A DNA stretch of 64,000 bases, taken from contig NC_053394.1 of assembly GCF_905171765.1 (NCBI RefSeq), forward strand, positions 156,576,756 to 156,640,755, written 5' to 3'. The DNA is from Bufo bufo. Lineage: Eukaryota; Chordata; Amphibia; Anura; Bufonidae. Positions 1-10,629 of this stretch are shown piece by piece. A model generated the notes under the pieces. It made no database searches, was not told the DNA's origin, and saw only the letters and a program-made list of their open reading frames with translations. The position numbers were made by a program, and so were the translations under genes. Position 1 is the stretch's first letter; each line of letters opens with the position of its first letter.

Positions 1-111
1 GCACGGGTAGGGTGGTACAGTATATATAAAGACGAGGGAAGATATGTAGGGGGGTGCAGCACTGTGGAGAGCTTTGTGGGTGAGAATAAGCAGTTTAAAT
101 TGGATTCTATA

Positions 112-1330
112 CTATATGGGCAACCAGTTAAATGACTGGCAAAGGGTGGAGGTATCGGAGTAGTAGTTAGACAGATAGGTTACCCTGGCTGCTGCATTAA
201 GAATAGATTGGAGAGGGTAAAGTCTGGTAAGGTGGAGGCCAATTGAAAGTGAGTTACAGTAATCGAGGTGGGAATGGATCAGGGCAACAATGAGAGTTTT
301 TGTTGTTTCCATAGTGAGAAAGCTGCAGATTTCCGAGATGTTTTTGAAGTGCAGGCGACATAAATGGGCAAGAGATTGAATATAGGGGGTGAAGGAAAGA
401 TTAGTGTCAAACATAACACTGAGACAGCGGGTGTGCTGCCTAGGCGTGATGGTAGTACCACACACTGAGATGGAGATATCTGGTTTAGGTAGGTTAGTAG
501 ATGGAGAGAGCACAGATGTTAGAGATGACCGATGTTAGAGACAGTAGAAAGACAGTCACTGGTGTTCTGTAGTACAGCAGGGGTGATGTAGGGAGATGAA
601 GTGTATAGTTGTGTGTCATCAGCATAGAGATAGTACTGGAAACCAAATCTGCTAATAGTCTGTCCAATTGGGGCTGTGTAGAGAGACAAAAGGAGAGGGC
701 CTAGGACTGAACCCTAAGGAACCCCAACAGCAAGAGGGAGAGGACAAGAAGTGTAGCCAGCAAATGATACACTGAAAGAGCGTTCAGAGAGATGTGAAGA
801 AAACCAGGAGAGGGCAGTGTCCTTTAGGCCGATAGATGGTGGATGGTGAGTAGGAGATGGTTGTCTACAGTGTCAAAATCTGCAGAGAGGTCAAGGAGAA
901 TGATCAAAGAGTAGTCACTGTTGCATTTTGCTATCAGGAGGTCATTTGTCACTTTGGTGAGGGCAGTTTATGTAGAATATAGGGTGCGTAAACCAGATTG
1001 TAATAGATCAAGGAGAGAGGTGAGCAGAGAGATAGCGAATTAGGCGAGAGTAGACCAGACACTCCAGGAGTTTAGAGATGAAGGGAAGATTGGAGACTAG
1101 TCTGCAGTTAGTTGTGCAAGATGGGTCAATTTTAGTAATGGAGTAATGATAGAGTATTTAAAAGAGGAGGGAAGATACCAGAAGAGAGAGAGAGGTCAAA
1201 ATTTTTCGTTAGGTGAGTGTTGAGTCTGGTGACAGCCAGAGAGAGAGACTGGAGTAGGTGTGATGGAATGTGGTCAGAAGTGCATGTGTTAGGATGAAAA
1301 GAAGATTGGAGCCTGGAGACTTCTTCTTGC
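112..1330 (-). pseudogene. LINE reverse transcriptase, degenerate
   Basis: The minus strand shows reverse-transcriptase motifs. The catalytic YADD box is intact at 615-626 (context [11 protein letters not shown]). Upstream of it the PQGS box reads [16 protein letters not shown] around 680-725, where CAG (Gln) has become TAG. Downstream, a 133-codon open stretch (112-513) carries the thumb region, with LDYCNSL and LQSILNAAARV. An N-terminal piece with SGIFPP lies at 1132-1332. The core stop means the copy cannot make reverse transcriptase. Confidence 0.85.
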
Positions 1331-2057
1331 ATGACTGGGTTAAACGTGGACAGTGAGCCAGAGGAGATGAAGGATTCGAGGAAACTTAGTGTCTGTGGGC
1401 TGACTTCATAACAGATGTTTTCTAATTTCTATTTGAAGTAGGAGGCCAGATCTTCAGCACAGAGGTCTGTGATAGGCGCCTGCACGTTAGGACTGAGAAG
1501 GGAGTGAAAAGTGTCAAAGAGTTTATTTAGGTTGTTGGACACTGAGGAGATTAGGGTGGTGAAGTAGGTCTGTTTGGTGAGTTGGAGGGCAGAGTTTTAG
1601 GTTCTGAGCATGAATTTGCAATGTATGAAATTTTCTGGTGTGTGAGTTTTTTTCCATAGGTGTTCGGCACTCCTGGAACAACGCTGGAGAACAACGCTGG
1701 AGAAAGCGAGTTTGCGGTTCAAGCCAGGGCTGATTTGGTCTATGTTTAAAGGTTCTGAGGCTATGGGGCCCCACTTCATCCAGGGTGTTTCTGAGGGTGT
1801 CATTATAGTGATTTACAGCCAGATCAGGGCAGGAGAGGGAAGAGATTGGGGACAATAATGATTGTAGAGTGTCTGTAAGTGTATGAGGGTCTATGTGTAG
1901 ATTTCTGTATGTGTAATAAGTAGGAGTGTGCTGGGATGGGTGTGGATTTGTAAGAGTGAAAGAGAGGATGTTGTGGTCACACAGCAGGAGAGGTGAGTTA
2001 TTAAAGTTGAAGATTGAACAGAGCCAGAAGAAGACCAGGTCTAGTGTGTTACCGTCT

Positions 2058-2598
2058 TTATGTGTTTGAGAGTTGGAAAGTTGTGAAAGGCCAATAGAGG
2101 AGGTTAGAGAGAAGTTGGGAGGCAGATGGGGAGATAGGGCTGTTTATGGGGATATTGAAGTCTCCCAAGATAAGAATTGCTATTTCTGAGGATAGGAAGT
2201 GTGGCATCCAGGCAGCAAAGTGATCCAGGAACTGGGTGGGTGAGCCAGGGGGGACGGTATACAACCGCTAATCTGAGGGAGAGGGGATGGAAGTGCGCGA
2301 GGGTCTGGACATCAAAAGAAGGGAATGAGAGTGATGAGCTGGAGAGTGCATTGTGGGGACAGGAGTATGCTGACTCCACCACCATGTCTGTTCTCAGGTC
2401 TCGGGGTATGGGAGAAGTGTAGGGTGCCGTAGTAAAGAGGGCCAGCAGGTTAAGAGAGTTAGTAAGAAAGAAGTTATGAATGTAGGGGAGCTTGTTACAG
2501 ACAGACCGTGGATTCCAGAGCGTGCAATTAAAAGAGGGAAGAGGAGGCAGACAATGAATGTTAATGAAATGTAGCCCTTGTACATGAATAACAATCAT
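2058..2598 (-). pseudogene. LINE endonuclease domain, degenerate
   Basis: Minus-strand open stretches contain the LINE endonuclease signatures NPRSVCNKL (N-terminal strand) and ILGDFNIPINSP (the GDFN metal-binding motif), in two different frames. A frameshift therefore separates them. This is the 5' part of the L2/CR1-type LINE at the left edge. Confidence 0.75.
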
Positions 2599-2600
2599 CC

Positions 2601-3683
2601 TAGTAAAGACACAAAAGCAGATAGGGCTAGAACAGACTAGAATTGGTGGTTGGGATAATTATTGTATATATGTGTAGAGTGACAAGAGTACATACATTTC
2701 TAACACCCATACAAAATATGTTCTTGTCACAAAGGATGTGTAAAATTGATGCACAGGGGTATGCTGTTTTGGGTTGGGAGGCTATTTATCTAAAAATTTT
2801 TACTTTAATTTTTATTTTTATTTTTTTCTCTTTTTGTTAATTTTCATTTTAACATTTTACTATATTTGTAATGTTTTAGTATTGGGTCACAGGTTAGCAG
2901 GGAACACATTATCTATTCTGTCCCTACATACAGATCACTGATAACAGCGATCATAGGTAACAGTCCACTCTATCACTGTTACTGGTGATCTATATACCCA
3001 GACATGCAGCGAACACACATTTTACATTTTCTCTTTGTGTCTCTTCATGTTTCTGAGATGTTTTTATTGATGCCACAGATTTGGATGCAATAGCCTGGAT
3101 GCAGAGGCAGCACTTCTGTAACTGGGAGCACAACTCTCAGTCTAAAGGCATATTTACATACAACAAATGTCCATACCAATAATCTCGATAATTAACCTGT
3201 GTAAATGTGCCACTGATCACCCAAAGGATTCGGTGATCCAATAGTTTATCCTGAACAAAAAATTATCAGTTGTCACCTACAAATGGCCCTGTCTAAACAG
3301 GGATGTGCTGCAGAGAAACAATGAATCTGTATGTGGACAGTTGTGCCAACAATTATTCATCTCCATACAGGCCTGTTGTTCTCTGCCTGTTGATGGAGCA
3401 GGTAATAATCACAGAATGCTTGTTTTAGATCAGTGCCCGGTAATGTCAGCCCCTGGAGCATAAATTCTGTTTTCAGGATCTTTTAGTGATTTTCAGTTTG
3501 TCACATTAAAAGATTGTGAAATGATTGTAAGAACCAGTTCCTACCTTGGCACTGCAGTGTAGCTCCGTCAACAGCATGCAAATTAAAAAGCCATTAGGGA
3601 CCATGTCATTACATGGTTCAGATGGGAAGGGCTAAACTCAGTTATATATAATTGAAAAGTGCATATAATTTTTGTCTGTTTAG
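2601..3683. other. Intron or flank of zinc-finger gene 1, no feature recognised
   Basis: AT-rich unique-looking sequence between the LINE and the first visible exon of zinc-finger gene 1. A T-rich run lies near 2795-2830. I found no exon equivalent to the LLTGE or KRAB-like exons of gene 2 here, so the upstream exons of gene 1 probably lie left of the window. Confidence 0.4.
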
Positions 3684-3789
3684 GATGAAGATCTAATTGA
3701 TTTTAAAGTTCAAGTGATAAAGGAGGAAGCATGTGAAAGGGATGATAGACCAATACAGGAGGAGGAAGCACCTACACTTATCGGCATGG
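3684..3789 (+). CDS. Zinc-finger gene 1, acidic linker exon (partial gene)
   Basis: An open 106-nt segment encodes DEDLIDFKVQVIKEEA followed by an acidic stretch. It is bounded by a pyrimidine-rich acceptor ending TAG at 3681-3683 and a GTCAGT donor at 3790. In anuran C2H2 zinc-finger genes an exon starting DEDLI sits immediately before the finger exon; gene 2 in this window has the same exon at 61537-61648. The exon ends in phase 1 and joins the exon at 7224 to give an uninterrupted frame. The acidic segment has no known catalytic role; it may be a regulatory or protein-interaction segment. Confidence 0.8.
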
Positions 3790-3873
3790 GTCAGTAAAAA
3801 CCAGTTCATTCATTAGAGTAATTTCCTTTCCTTGCTCTGTCCTCGGCATCAAAAGCTAAGACAAAAGTCTTAA

Positions 3874-4135
3874 AGGAGTTGTCCCATCTAGCCGTTTTCA
3901 CCACAAGATGGGACTAAGTGCCATCCTCAGGTGGCCAGGCTTATGGAAAGTGCAGAGCAGGCCAGTGATTTGCTGTTTTGGTAGCCCCCATTGCAGTAAA
4001 TGGAAGCTAGTTTAACAGCGTAGCAAAACAAGCTACTCTGTTTCCGAAACCCCCAGGTTAGAGAAATACCTAGTTACTACGCTACATTATTTGCATAGCT
4101 CCCATTCATTGAAATGGCAAGATGGGACAACCTCT
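3874..4135. mobile_element. T2/Kolobok-type MITE in intron of zinc-finger gene 1
   Basis: A 262-bp element with inverted ends AGGAGTTGTCCCATCT and its near complement (AGATGGGACAACCTCT) is flanked by TTAA at 3870-3873 and 4136-4139. TTAA target duplication with AGGG-like ends fits the T2/Kolobok MITEs known from frogs. It is non-coding and sits in the intron between 3789 and 7224. Confidence 0.75.
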
Positions 4136-4317
4136 TTAAGATTTTTTTGCCTTCCTTAGTCAAAATTCCCAAAGGCTATATTTTCTCAGAGCCATACACC
4201 TTTAACAAACTGATGTTATTCACTCCACCAAAGCAACTTACCAATGTTATAGGAAAGTTATTTATCTTGAGTGGATTTTTCCCTTTGAAGCGGACATGCT
4301 TATTCTCGTGCATTTAA

Positions 4318-4860
4318 AGGGATGGTTGTACATGTCCACTGCTGCTCCTGTGTATGCTGGTTGCTTGGGGCTGCGTGCTGGCTGTGGTGTTTTGTGGAAC
4401 TGCTGCCTGTGAATGTTGCTCTCCCGGTGTCTGCTTCTCTGTGCAGTTCTTATCACTGTTGCCGTGCAGGCTTCCTCGTGTACTGGCTGCAGGCTGACAC
4501 CTGTGTATGCTGGTTGGTTAGGACTTCATGCTGGCTGCGGTGTAGTGTGTGAACTGTGGCCTGTGTTTGTGGATTCCCTGTCTGCATCTCTGTGGCTCAT
4601 GTGTCTGGTGCCTTGCAGGCTGGCTGCATGCGCTTTGGGTATTCCTATGCATGCTGGTTCTGCGATGCGTGCTAGCTGCGGCCTTGTGTGTGAACATGGC
4701 CTTAGTATGGATGCATTTCTGTTGCGTCACGGGTTGTTTGTGCTCTGCTGGCTGCGGTGAACTCTGTGTATGCTGGTTAGCAGGGGCAACGTCCAGTACT
4801 GCAGCCTGTGTGTTCATTTCCCTGTTCATGCAGGCTCCCCTCCCTGTTTGGTTCTGATGG
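4318..4860. repeat. Degenerate GC-rich tandem repeat region
   Basis: Irregular repeats of the phrase TGTATGCTGGTTG (near 4352, 4503, 4767) alternate with CTGGCTGCGGTGT-like phrases. Overlapping cysteine-rich open frames on both strands follow from the repeat composition and look non-coding. The period is irregular, about 80 to 150 bases. Confidence 0.5.
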
Positions 4861-5422
4861 GGTTAACTTCCCCTGGTCCGTTCCTGGGTGTGGCTTATCA
4901 GGTGCCCCCATTTTTGCAGCTATATCTTTCTGTGAGCTGTTGGGCTTGGGGTCAGTCTATCTTCTGTCCTATGCCTTACTGGGTGTAGCCCCTTGCTGCT
5001 GACCCAGTTTTTTTTTGCCATCTGCCCTTGTTTGTGGTTGTGACGAATACCGTACTCCGACTGACGTTGGACGTCAAATACGTAGAGGTAGCGAGATACA
5101 GTATGGTCACTGGTTACCAAGGCGTGACCTTACGCACTCCTGGAGGAGCAGGTAAGGTCAGCTTGATACAGTTTACACAGACACCTCCTGTCCACGCGGG
5201 CACAGAGAAGCAACAAGCTGAGAGAGCCTTTTCACTGACCCAGTGAAACAGCGCTTTCTCAGCCTGGGTATACTGCCACCAGCTTCTCGTTTGATATAAG
5301 CCGGGTTTGCTACTAGGATTATATAGGATGAGAAACCAACCCCCAGTGGCGTATAACTATGCCGAAACATGGACGTGGGGATTCGTGATCGAGATACCAG
5401 AACAGCACAAGATTAAATGATA
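4861..5422. other. Intronic sequence, nothing recognised
   Basis: Mixed-composition intronic sequence between the repeat region and the foldback element. It has no long open frame, no clear terminal repeats and no recognisable RNA gene. Confidence 0.3.
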
Positions 5423-5424
5423 TA

Positions 5425-6335
5425 CAGGGTGGGCCATTTATATGGATACACCTTAATAAAATGGGAATGGTTGGTGATATTAACTTCCTGTTTGTGGCAC
5501 ATTAGTATATGTGAGGGGGGAAACTTTTCAAGATGGGTGGTGACCATGGCGGCCATTTTGAAGTTGGCCATTTTGAATCCAACTTTTGTTTTTTCAATAG
5601 GAAGAAGGTCATGTGACACATCAAACTTATTGGGAATTTCACAAGAAAAACAATGGTGTGCTTGGTTTTAATGTAACTTTATTCTTTTTATGAGTTATTT
5701 ACAAGTTTCTGACCACTTATAAAATGTGTTCAATGTGCTGCCCATTGTGTTAGATTGTTAATGCAACCCTCTTCTCCCACTCTTCACACACTGATAGCAA
5801 CACCGCAGGAGAAATGCTAGCACAGGCTTCCAGTATCCGTAGTTTCAGGTGCTGCACATCTCGTATCTTCACAGCATAGACGATTGCCTTCAGATGATAC
5901 GAGATGTGCAGCACCTGAAACTACAAATACTGGAAGCCTGTGCTAGCATTTCTCCTGCGGTGTTGCTATCAGTGTGTGAAGAGTGGGAGAAGAGGGTTGC
6001 ATTGACAATCCAACACAATGGGCAGCACATTGAACACCTTTTATAAGTGGTCAGAAACTTATAAATAACTCGTGAAAGAATAAAGTTACGTTAAAACCAA
6101 GCACACCATTGTTTTTCTTGTGAAATTCCCAATAAGTTTGATGTCACATGACCCTCTTCCTATTGAAAAAACAAAAGTTGGATTCAAAATGGCCGACTTC
6201 AAAATGGCCGCCATGGTCACCACCCATCTTGAAAAGTTTCCCCCCTCACATATACTAATGTGACACAAACAGGAAGTCAATATCACCAACCATTCCCATT
6301 TTATTAAGGTGTATCCATATAAATGGCCCACCCTG
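5425..6335. mobile_element. 911-bp foldback (palindromic) mariner-type element
   Basis: The element begins CAGGGTGGGCCATTTATATG and ends with its exact complement, flanked by TA at 5423-5424 and 6336-6337. The two arms (about 5425-5870 and 5897-6335) are near-perfect inverted copies around a spacer of roughly 26 bases at 5871-5896. A TA duplication indicates the Tc1/mariner superfamily. The right arm, read on the plus strand at 5893-6046, encodes a short peptide with VCEEWEKRVAL and HNGQHIEHLL that looks like a transposase C-terminus; the left arm has the mirror copy. This is a non-autonomous double-ended derivative inside the intron of zinc-finger gene 1. Confidence 0.8.
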
Positions 6336-6353
6336 TATTTCATTGCCTTAAGG

Positions 6354-6610
6354 CAGTGCTTCTCAAATAGTGGGGCGCGCCCCCCAGGGGGGGCGCCAGG
6401 CTCCGTAAAGGGGGGCTCGTTCAGGGCCGGCCTTTGGGGTGTGCGAATCTCTTCTGTATAATGCCAGCAGGCAGGCCGGGCGGCCGGCGCGTCCCTCAGT
6501 GATGTCACGTGCCTGCGCCGCCTGCTTTATGAATGAAGCAGGCGGCGCAGACAAGTGACGTCACTGAGGGACGCGCTGGCCGCCCGGCCCGCCTGCCGGC
6601 ATTATACAGA
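6354..6610. mobile_element. hAT-like fragment with GC-rich hairpin
   Basis: The left end reads CAGTGCTTCTCAAATAGTGG, like the ends of CAGTG-type hAT elements, directly after the foldback element. A GC-rich inverted repeat follows, arms about 6445-6530 and 6540-6605 (ATAATGCCAGCAGGCAGGCC and complement). The matching right end was not found, so the element is truncated or rearranged. Confidence 0.45.
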
Positions 6611-6659
6611 AAAAATTCGGATATACGGTACTATTAGGAGTGAGGGGGGCATGTTTAAT

Positions 6660-6955
6660 AACTTTAAACGGCGGCGGCGGGCACACGGAATCTGTGGATG
6701 GCACAGTTAAGGGGTGGGGGTCTGTGGATGGCACTGTTATGGGCTGGGGGGGGGGACTGTGGATGGCACTGTTATGGGGTGGGGGGTCTGTGGATGGCAC
6801 ATATATAACAGTGCCAGCCACAGATCCCCCTGTAACAGTGCCAGCCACAGATCCCCCACATAAGTGTCCGTCATCCACAGATCCCCCCATAAGTGTCCGT
6901 CATCCACAGATCCCCCATAAGTGTCCGTCATCCACAGATCCCCCCATAAGTGTTT
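6660..6955. repeat. Minisatellite, about 30-bp units in two orientations
   Basis: The left half repeats TCTGTGGATGGCACTGTTAT with G-runs. The right half repeats the complementary-type unit CCACAGATCCCCCCATAAGT. The repeat therefore flips orientation near 6800. Open frames on both strands here are repeat-driven. It lies about 270 bases upstream of the finger exon of gene 1. Confidence 0.7.
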
Positions 6956-7223
6956 TGCCTGTGTCCTTTTGCATGACGTCCCGGAGGTCTGCCTTGGGCC
7001 TCCGGCACGTGACACTTTGGTATCTTCAGCAGTCCCGTAATGTTGAATGGAGGAACAGCGGGACACTCGTTTTCATGATCACCAGTGGTCCCAACAGTTG
7101 GACTCCAAAAGACAGATACTGTTTCTTGTGGGTAGGGGATAATTGTTGTTTGTAGGAAAACCCCTTTGTCATCTTTTGTCAGTTTCAGTGACTTTTGTAT
7201 AAACCTCTCTTTTTTAACCATAG

Positions 7224-8104
7224 AATTTAAAAGAGAATATAAGGACATCACACAAGATTCCCCAGGAGAACATCCCATAACCTCAGCTCTGTCCCAGCTC
7301 TACCTATCCAGGATAGACCTGTCATCTGAGCCATCTAATCCTGAGGAACCTTTTTCAGATCAACTATATCTCGATCTTCACAACTCAAGGCAGAGAGAGA
7401 GGGAACTATGTTCCTGTTTGGAATGTGAGAAATGCTTTCTGCTTGAGGCCAAGAAATCACATAGTAAAAAGCAAAAGTTCTTGTGCTCTGATTGTGGGAT
7501 TTATTTCTCTTTAAAATCGGCTCTTGTTCAACATCAAAAAATCCATACCGAAGAAGGTCTGTCTAGTATTTTGCAGGATCAGATAAGTCATGTGGCAGAA
7601 ACATCATTTCACTGTTCTGATTGTGGCGAGCGCTTTACGGACAGATTATTTCTGCTGAACCATCAGAGAAAACACCTAGGATTGAAGACTTTTCAATGCT
7701 CTGAGTGTGGGAAATATTTTTCACTGAAGTCAGGTCTTGTGAGACATCAGCGAATTCACACAGGGGAGAAACCATTTCCGTGTTACGAGTGTTGGAAATT
7801 TTTTGCTGTGAAATCAAATCTGGTAAAACACCAGCGGATCCACACAGGGGAGAAGCCCTTTCTATGTTCTGAGTGTGGTAAACGATTTACGCAAAAGACA
7901 CATTTTACTAAGCACCAGCGAACTCACACGGGGGAGAAGCCCTTTTCCTGTTCAGATTGCGGGAAATGTTTCAGCCAGAAACCCCACCTTATAAAACATA
8001 AGCGAATTCACACTGGTGAGAAGCCGTTCATATGCTCTGAGTGTGGAAGATGTTTTACTAGCAAACATATTCTCCTTAAGCATCAGAGAGTTCATGCGAG
8101 TTGA
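7224..8104 (+). CDS. Zinc-finger gene 1, terminal exon with seven C2H2 fingers
   Basis: This terminal exon follows an acceptor (TTTAACCATAG) at 7223 and stays open to a TGA at 8102-8104, giving 293 codons. After a variable linker of about 65 residues there is one degenerate finger (CLECEKCF, no paired histidines) and then seven C2H2 fingers, most joined by the HTGEKP linker; the last ends HQRVHAS. Linker 1-2 is degenerate (IHTEEG) and linker 2-3 reads HLGLK, so the first two fingers are less canonical. The protein is expected to be a nuclear sequence-specific DNA-binding regulator. It joins in frame to the acidic exon at 3684-3789. N-terminal exons are missing, so the gene is partial in this window. 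The specific orthologue cannot be named. Confidence 0.9.
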
Positions 8105-8163
8105 TGGACAAAGAGAAGAGCTGTATGAAACCAAAGCTCTGCAGGACCATGTGTGCCTCATAT

Positions 8164-8169
8164 AATAAA
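8164..8169 (+). promoter_or_regulatory. Polyadenylation signal of zinc-finger gene 1
   Basis: A canonical AATAAA lies 60 bases after the TGA stop of the finger exon, in the right strand, and the sequence after it is T-rich. The implied 3' UTR is very short. Confidence 0.65.
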
Positions 8170-8889
8170 TGGATAACTATGCGTTTGTGCACTGTGTAAT
8201 ACATTTTCACTTTACTAATTCTAAAGGCGCCAGTGACACCTTTAGAGGGGGTTACATGGCCATAGTGCAGCAGCCATCTTTATTACAGCACAAGAACTCC
8301 TCAAGGTTTCTACTGAACTAAGCATACATCCAGGTGAACAGTTCTTGTGAGGTAAAGTAACTTTGGATGCCATGAGATTAAAGTCTTTTTGATTAAGGCT
8401 TGGCTCCTTTCCTCTGGGAAGATCCAATACAGTTTTTGAGAAGAAGTATATAATCCTTATACAAAAATGTTTATTGTCCAGCAGGCTAAAATTTTGTATC
8501 CAAGAGGCAGAAAAAAAGGAAGCATTACTCACCGATCCCCTGCCGCTGGTGTTTCGACTGAAGGTCTCTGCTTCCTGGTCCTGATTCGACATGTACATGG
8601 CGATGCCTGCTCAGCCAATTATTTGCCAGCACTGACATCGGGGAATGATTGATCAGACACCTCCTGCCATTTCCTGCAAAATGGGACCAGGAAGCAGAGA
8701 CCAGCCAAGCGTCAGGATGGTAGCAGCAGGGGATTGATCAGGTGAATAATTTTTCCTCTTAATAAATCAGCCCCCCTGAAATAAAAATGTTATCCTGTCT
8801 GACAACCCCTTTAAAGTCACTATGCACCATTGAATGCCATTTATTTTTCTTGAAATAGGTTTAAATTCTGATGGATTGCTTAATATATC
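8170..8889. other. Downstream flank of zinc-finger gene 1
   Basis: Non-coding. Around 8525-8750 a short inverted relation is visible (CTCACCGATCCCCTGC near the left, GCAGGGGATTGATCAGGTGA near the right; CTCTGCTTCCTGGTCC and its complement), suggesting a decayed MITE of about 230 bp. CTGACAACCCCTTTAA near 8797-8812 resembles a T2-type end. Boundaries are unclear. Confidence 0.35.
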
Positions 8890-8905
8890 TTTATAGTGGT
8901 CATAG

Positions 8906-9034
8906 AAGAGAAAAGAAAAGAAGCAGGCTGGACAAAGGCTCCATAGAGAGAGCTGAAACGTTGCTGCTGGTTGGGTGAATAAACCTTCCACCTTTTTCAC
9001 AAACTTGGAGTGCTGCCTTCGTTTTTGCTGTATG
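8906..9034 (+). mobile_element. Short Penelope-like insertion with hammerhead-like motif
   Basis: A 129-bp insertion is bracketed by a perfect 16-bp direct repeat TTTATAGTGGTCATAG at 8890-8905 and 9035-9050, a target duplication of the kind made by target-primed reverse transcription. It carries CTGGACAAAGGCTCC then GAGCTGAAACG, then AATAAA and a GGAGTGCTGCC end. The CTGANGA...GAAA layout resembles the degenerate hammerhead ribozymes known in Penelope-like retroelements. Confidence 0.55.
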
Positions 9035-9241
9035 TTTATAGTGGTCATAGCTCTGTTTCTCTGATACAGAGTTTCAAATCCCCTGCATACACACTGTTTT
9101 TTAGAGATGGCATGTTATCTGCACCACTAAAGGGAAGCTAACTGCATAGAAAACTCAATAAGTAGTCAATATGTAATAAGCTTCCTCTAGTGGTGAGTTC
9201 AGGCAATCGGCCATCTCTGCCTCATGCACTGATCACACTTT

Positions 9242-9567
9242 GGCCTCTTGTACACGAACGTTTTTTTTTCCGTTTACGTTCCGTTTTTTGCGTTCCGTAT
9301 ACGGACCTTATATTTCAATGGATCCGCAAAAAAAAACGGAAGGTACTCCGTATGCCTTCTGTTTCGGTTTTTTGTTCCGTTCTAAGATAGAACATGTCCT
9401 ATTATTGGCCGCATTACAGACAAGGATAGTACTGTTCTATCAGGGACCAGCTGTTCCGTTCCGCAAAATAAAACTAATGCACACGGACGTCATCTGTATT
9501 TTTTGAGGATCCGTTTTTTGCGGACCACAAAATACTGAAAAAGCCATACGGTCGTGTGCAAGAGGCC
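9242..9567. mobile_element. MITE, GGCCTC-type ends
   Basis: A 326-bp non-coding element has inverted ends GGCCTCTTGTACACGAACG and its near complement (GGTCGTGTGCAAGAGGCC). The interior is rich in CCGT/ACGG runs. It belongs to the same family as the elements at 34571 and 43947 (GGCCTCATGCACACGAC ends). No clean target duplication is visible for this copy. Confidence 0.65.
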
Positions 9568-10064
9568 TTTTACTAGTAAATTCTGTCTTGAGTGAAGCGA
9601 GGCATCAGGAGAGCGGCCTTCACTCACTGCGCTTGCGCCGAATACAGAAGTGAACGCGGGATTTCGGCAGCGATGCAGCGGACCGTGCCATCAATCAAGA
9701 GGAGCGGGGCGGGCAGAACAGAGGACCTGGGCAGGATAAAGGGTGACTGGACGGAGCCTCTAGGTGCTGATTTTACGCCCACATAGCACCTAGAGGCTTA
9801 TTAGCATATTATAAAAGTGCTTTTTTTACAAAAACAGCTGCAGGGAAAAAGGTAAAAAACATACTGTTATGTAGTGCTGACATTAGCGCATCGCTAATGT
9901 CAGTCAGCTACATAACAGTATTTCTGGTGGTAGAAACCCTTTAACCCCTCAGATGCTCTGAAATAAAAAAGAGAATTTTTCCAGGCTCGTTCAGAACAAG
10001 ACACTGTCTCTTCTGGCAACACTTGTATGTGTATAAATATGGGCAGGCATTCTGCCCCCGTTAA
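9568..10064. other. Flank with short hairpin and TATA-bearing repeat unit
   Basis: A strong inverted repeat at about 9860-9920 (ACTGTTATGTAG and its complement CTACATAACAGT) followed by CCCTTTAACCCC looks like a MITE end. Directly before the piggyBac-type element, 9980-10060 holds a unit with CAGAACAAG, CACTGTCTC and GTGTATAAATA that recurs, diverged, on the other side of the element at 15350-15425. Confidence 0.3.
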
Positions 10065-10629
10065 CCACCTCAGCTCCCCTAGCTTAAACACCCTTAATGA
10101 CCAGACCACTTTTTACAATTCTGCACTACACTACTTTCACGGTTTATTGCTCGGTCATACAACTTACCACCCAAATGAATTTTGCCTCCTTTTCTTTTCA
10201 CTAATAGAGCTTTCATTTGGTGGTATTTCATTGCTGCTGACATTTTTACTTTTTTTGTTATTAATCGAAATTGACCGAATTTTATGCAAAAAAATGACAT
10301 TTTTCTCTTTCTATTGTAAATTAAAAAAAAAAAAATACATTTCTATATAAATTTTTCTCTAAATTTATTGTTCTACATGTCTTTGATAAAAAAAATGCAA
10401 TAAGTGTATATTTATTGGTTTGCGCAAAAGTTATAGCGTTTACAAACTATGGTACAAAAATGTGAATTTCCGCATTTTGAAGCAGCTCTGACTTTCTGAG
10501 CACCTGTCATGTTTCCTGAGGTTCTACAATGCCCAGACAGTAAAAACACCCCACAAATGACCCCATTTCGGAAAGTAGACACCCTAAGGTATTCGATGAT
10601 GGGCATAGTGAGTTCATAGAAGTTTTTAT

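Larger units (their letters stand above)
1..2600 (-). mobile_element. L2/CR1-type non-LTR retrotransposon (LINE), decayed
   Basis: Read on the minus strand, this stretch encodes in order an apurinic-type endonuclease and then a reverse transcriptase, the order of an L2/CR1/Rex-type LINE second ORF. The 3' end runs off the left edge of the window. Coding is broken by many stops and frameshifts, so the copy is old. No 3' tail or target-site duplication is visible. The clade is a judgement from the endonuclease and reverse-transcriptase wording; L2, CR1 and Rex1 cannot be separated by eye. Confidence 0.85.

Noticed and set aside
4322..5002. Several overlapping open frames with many Cys and Trp residues
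   Set aside because: They arise from a GC-rich degenerate repeat (TGTATGCTGGTTG phrases), overlap in several frames and show no domain or splice context.
6640..7155. 171-codon plus-strand frame
   Set aside because: It runs through a minisatellite that flips orientation; composition explains the lack of stops.
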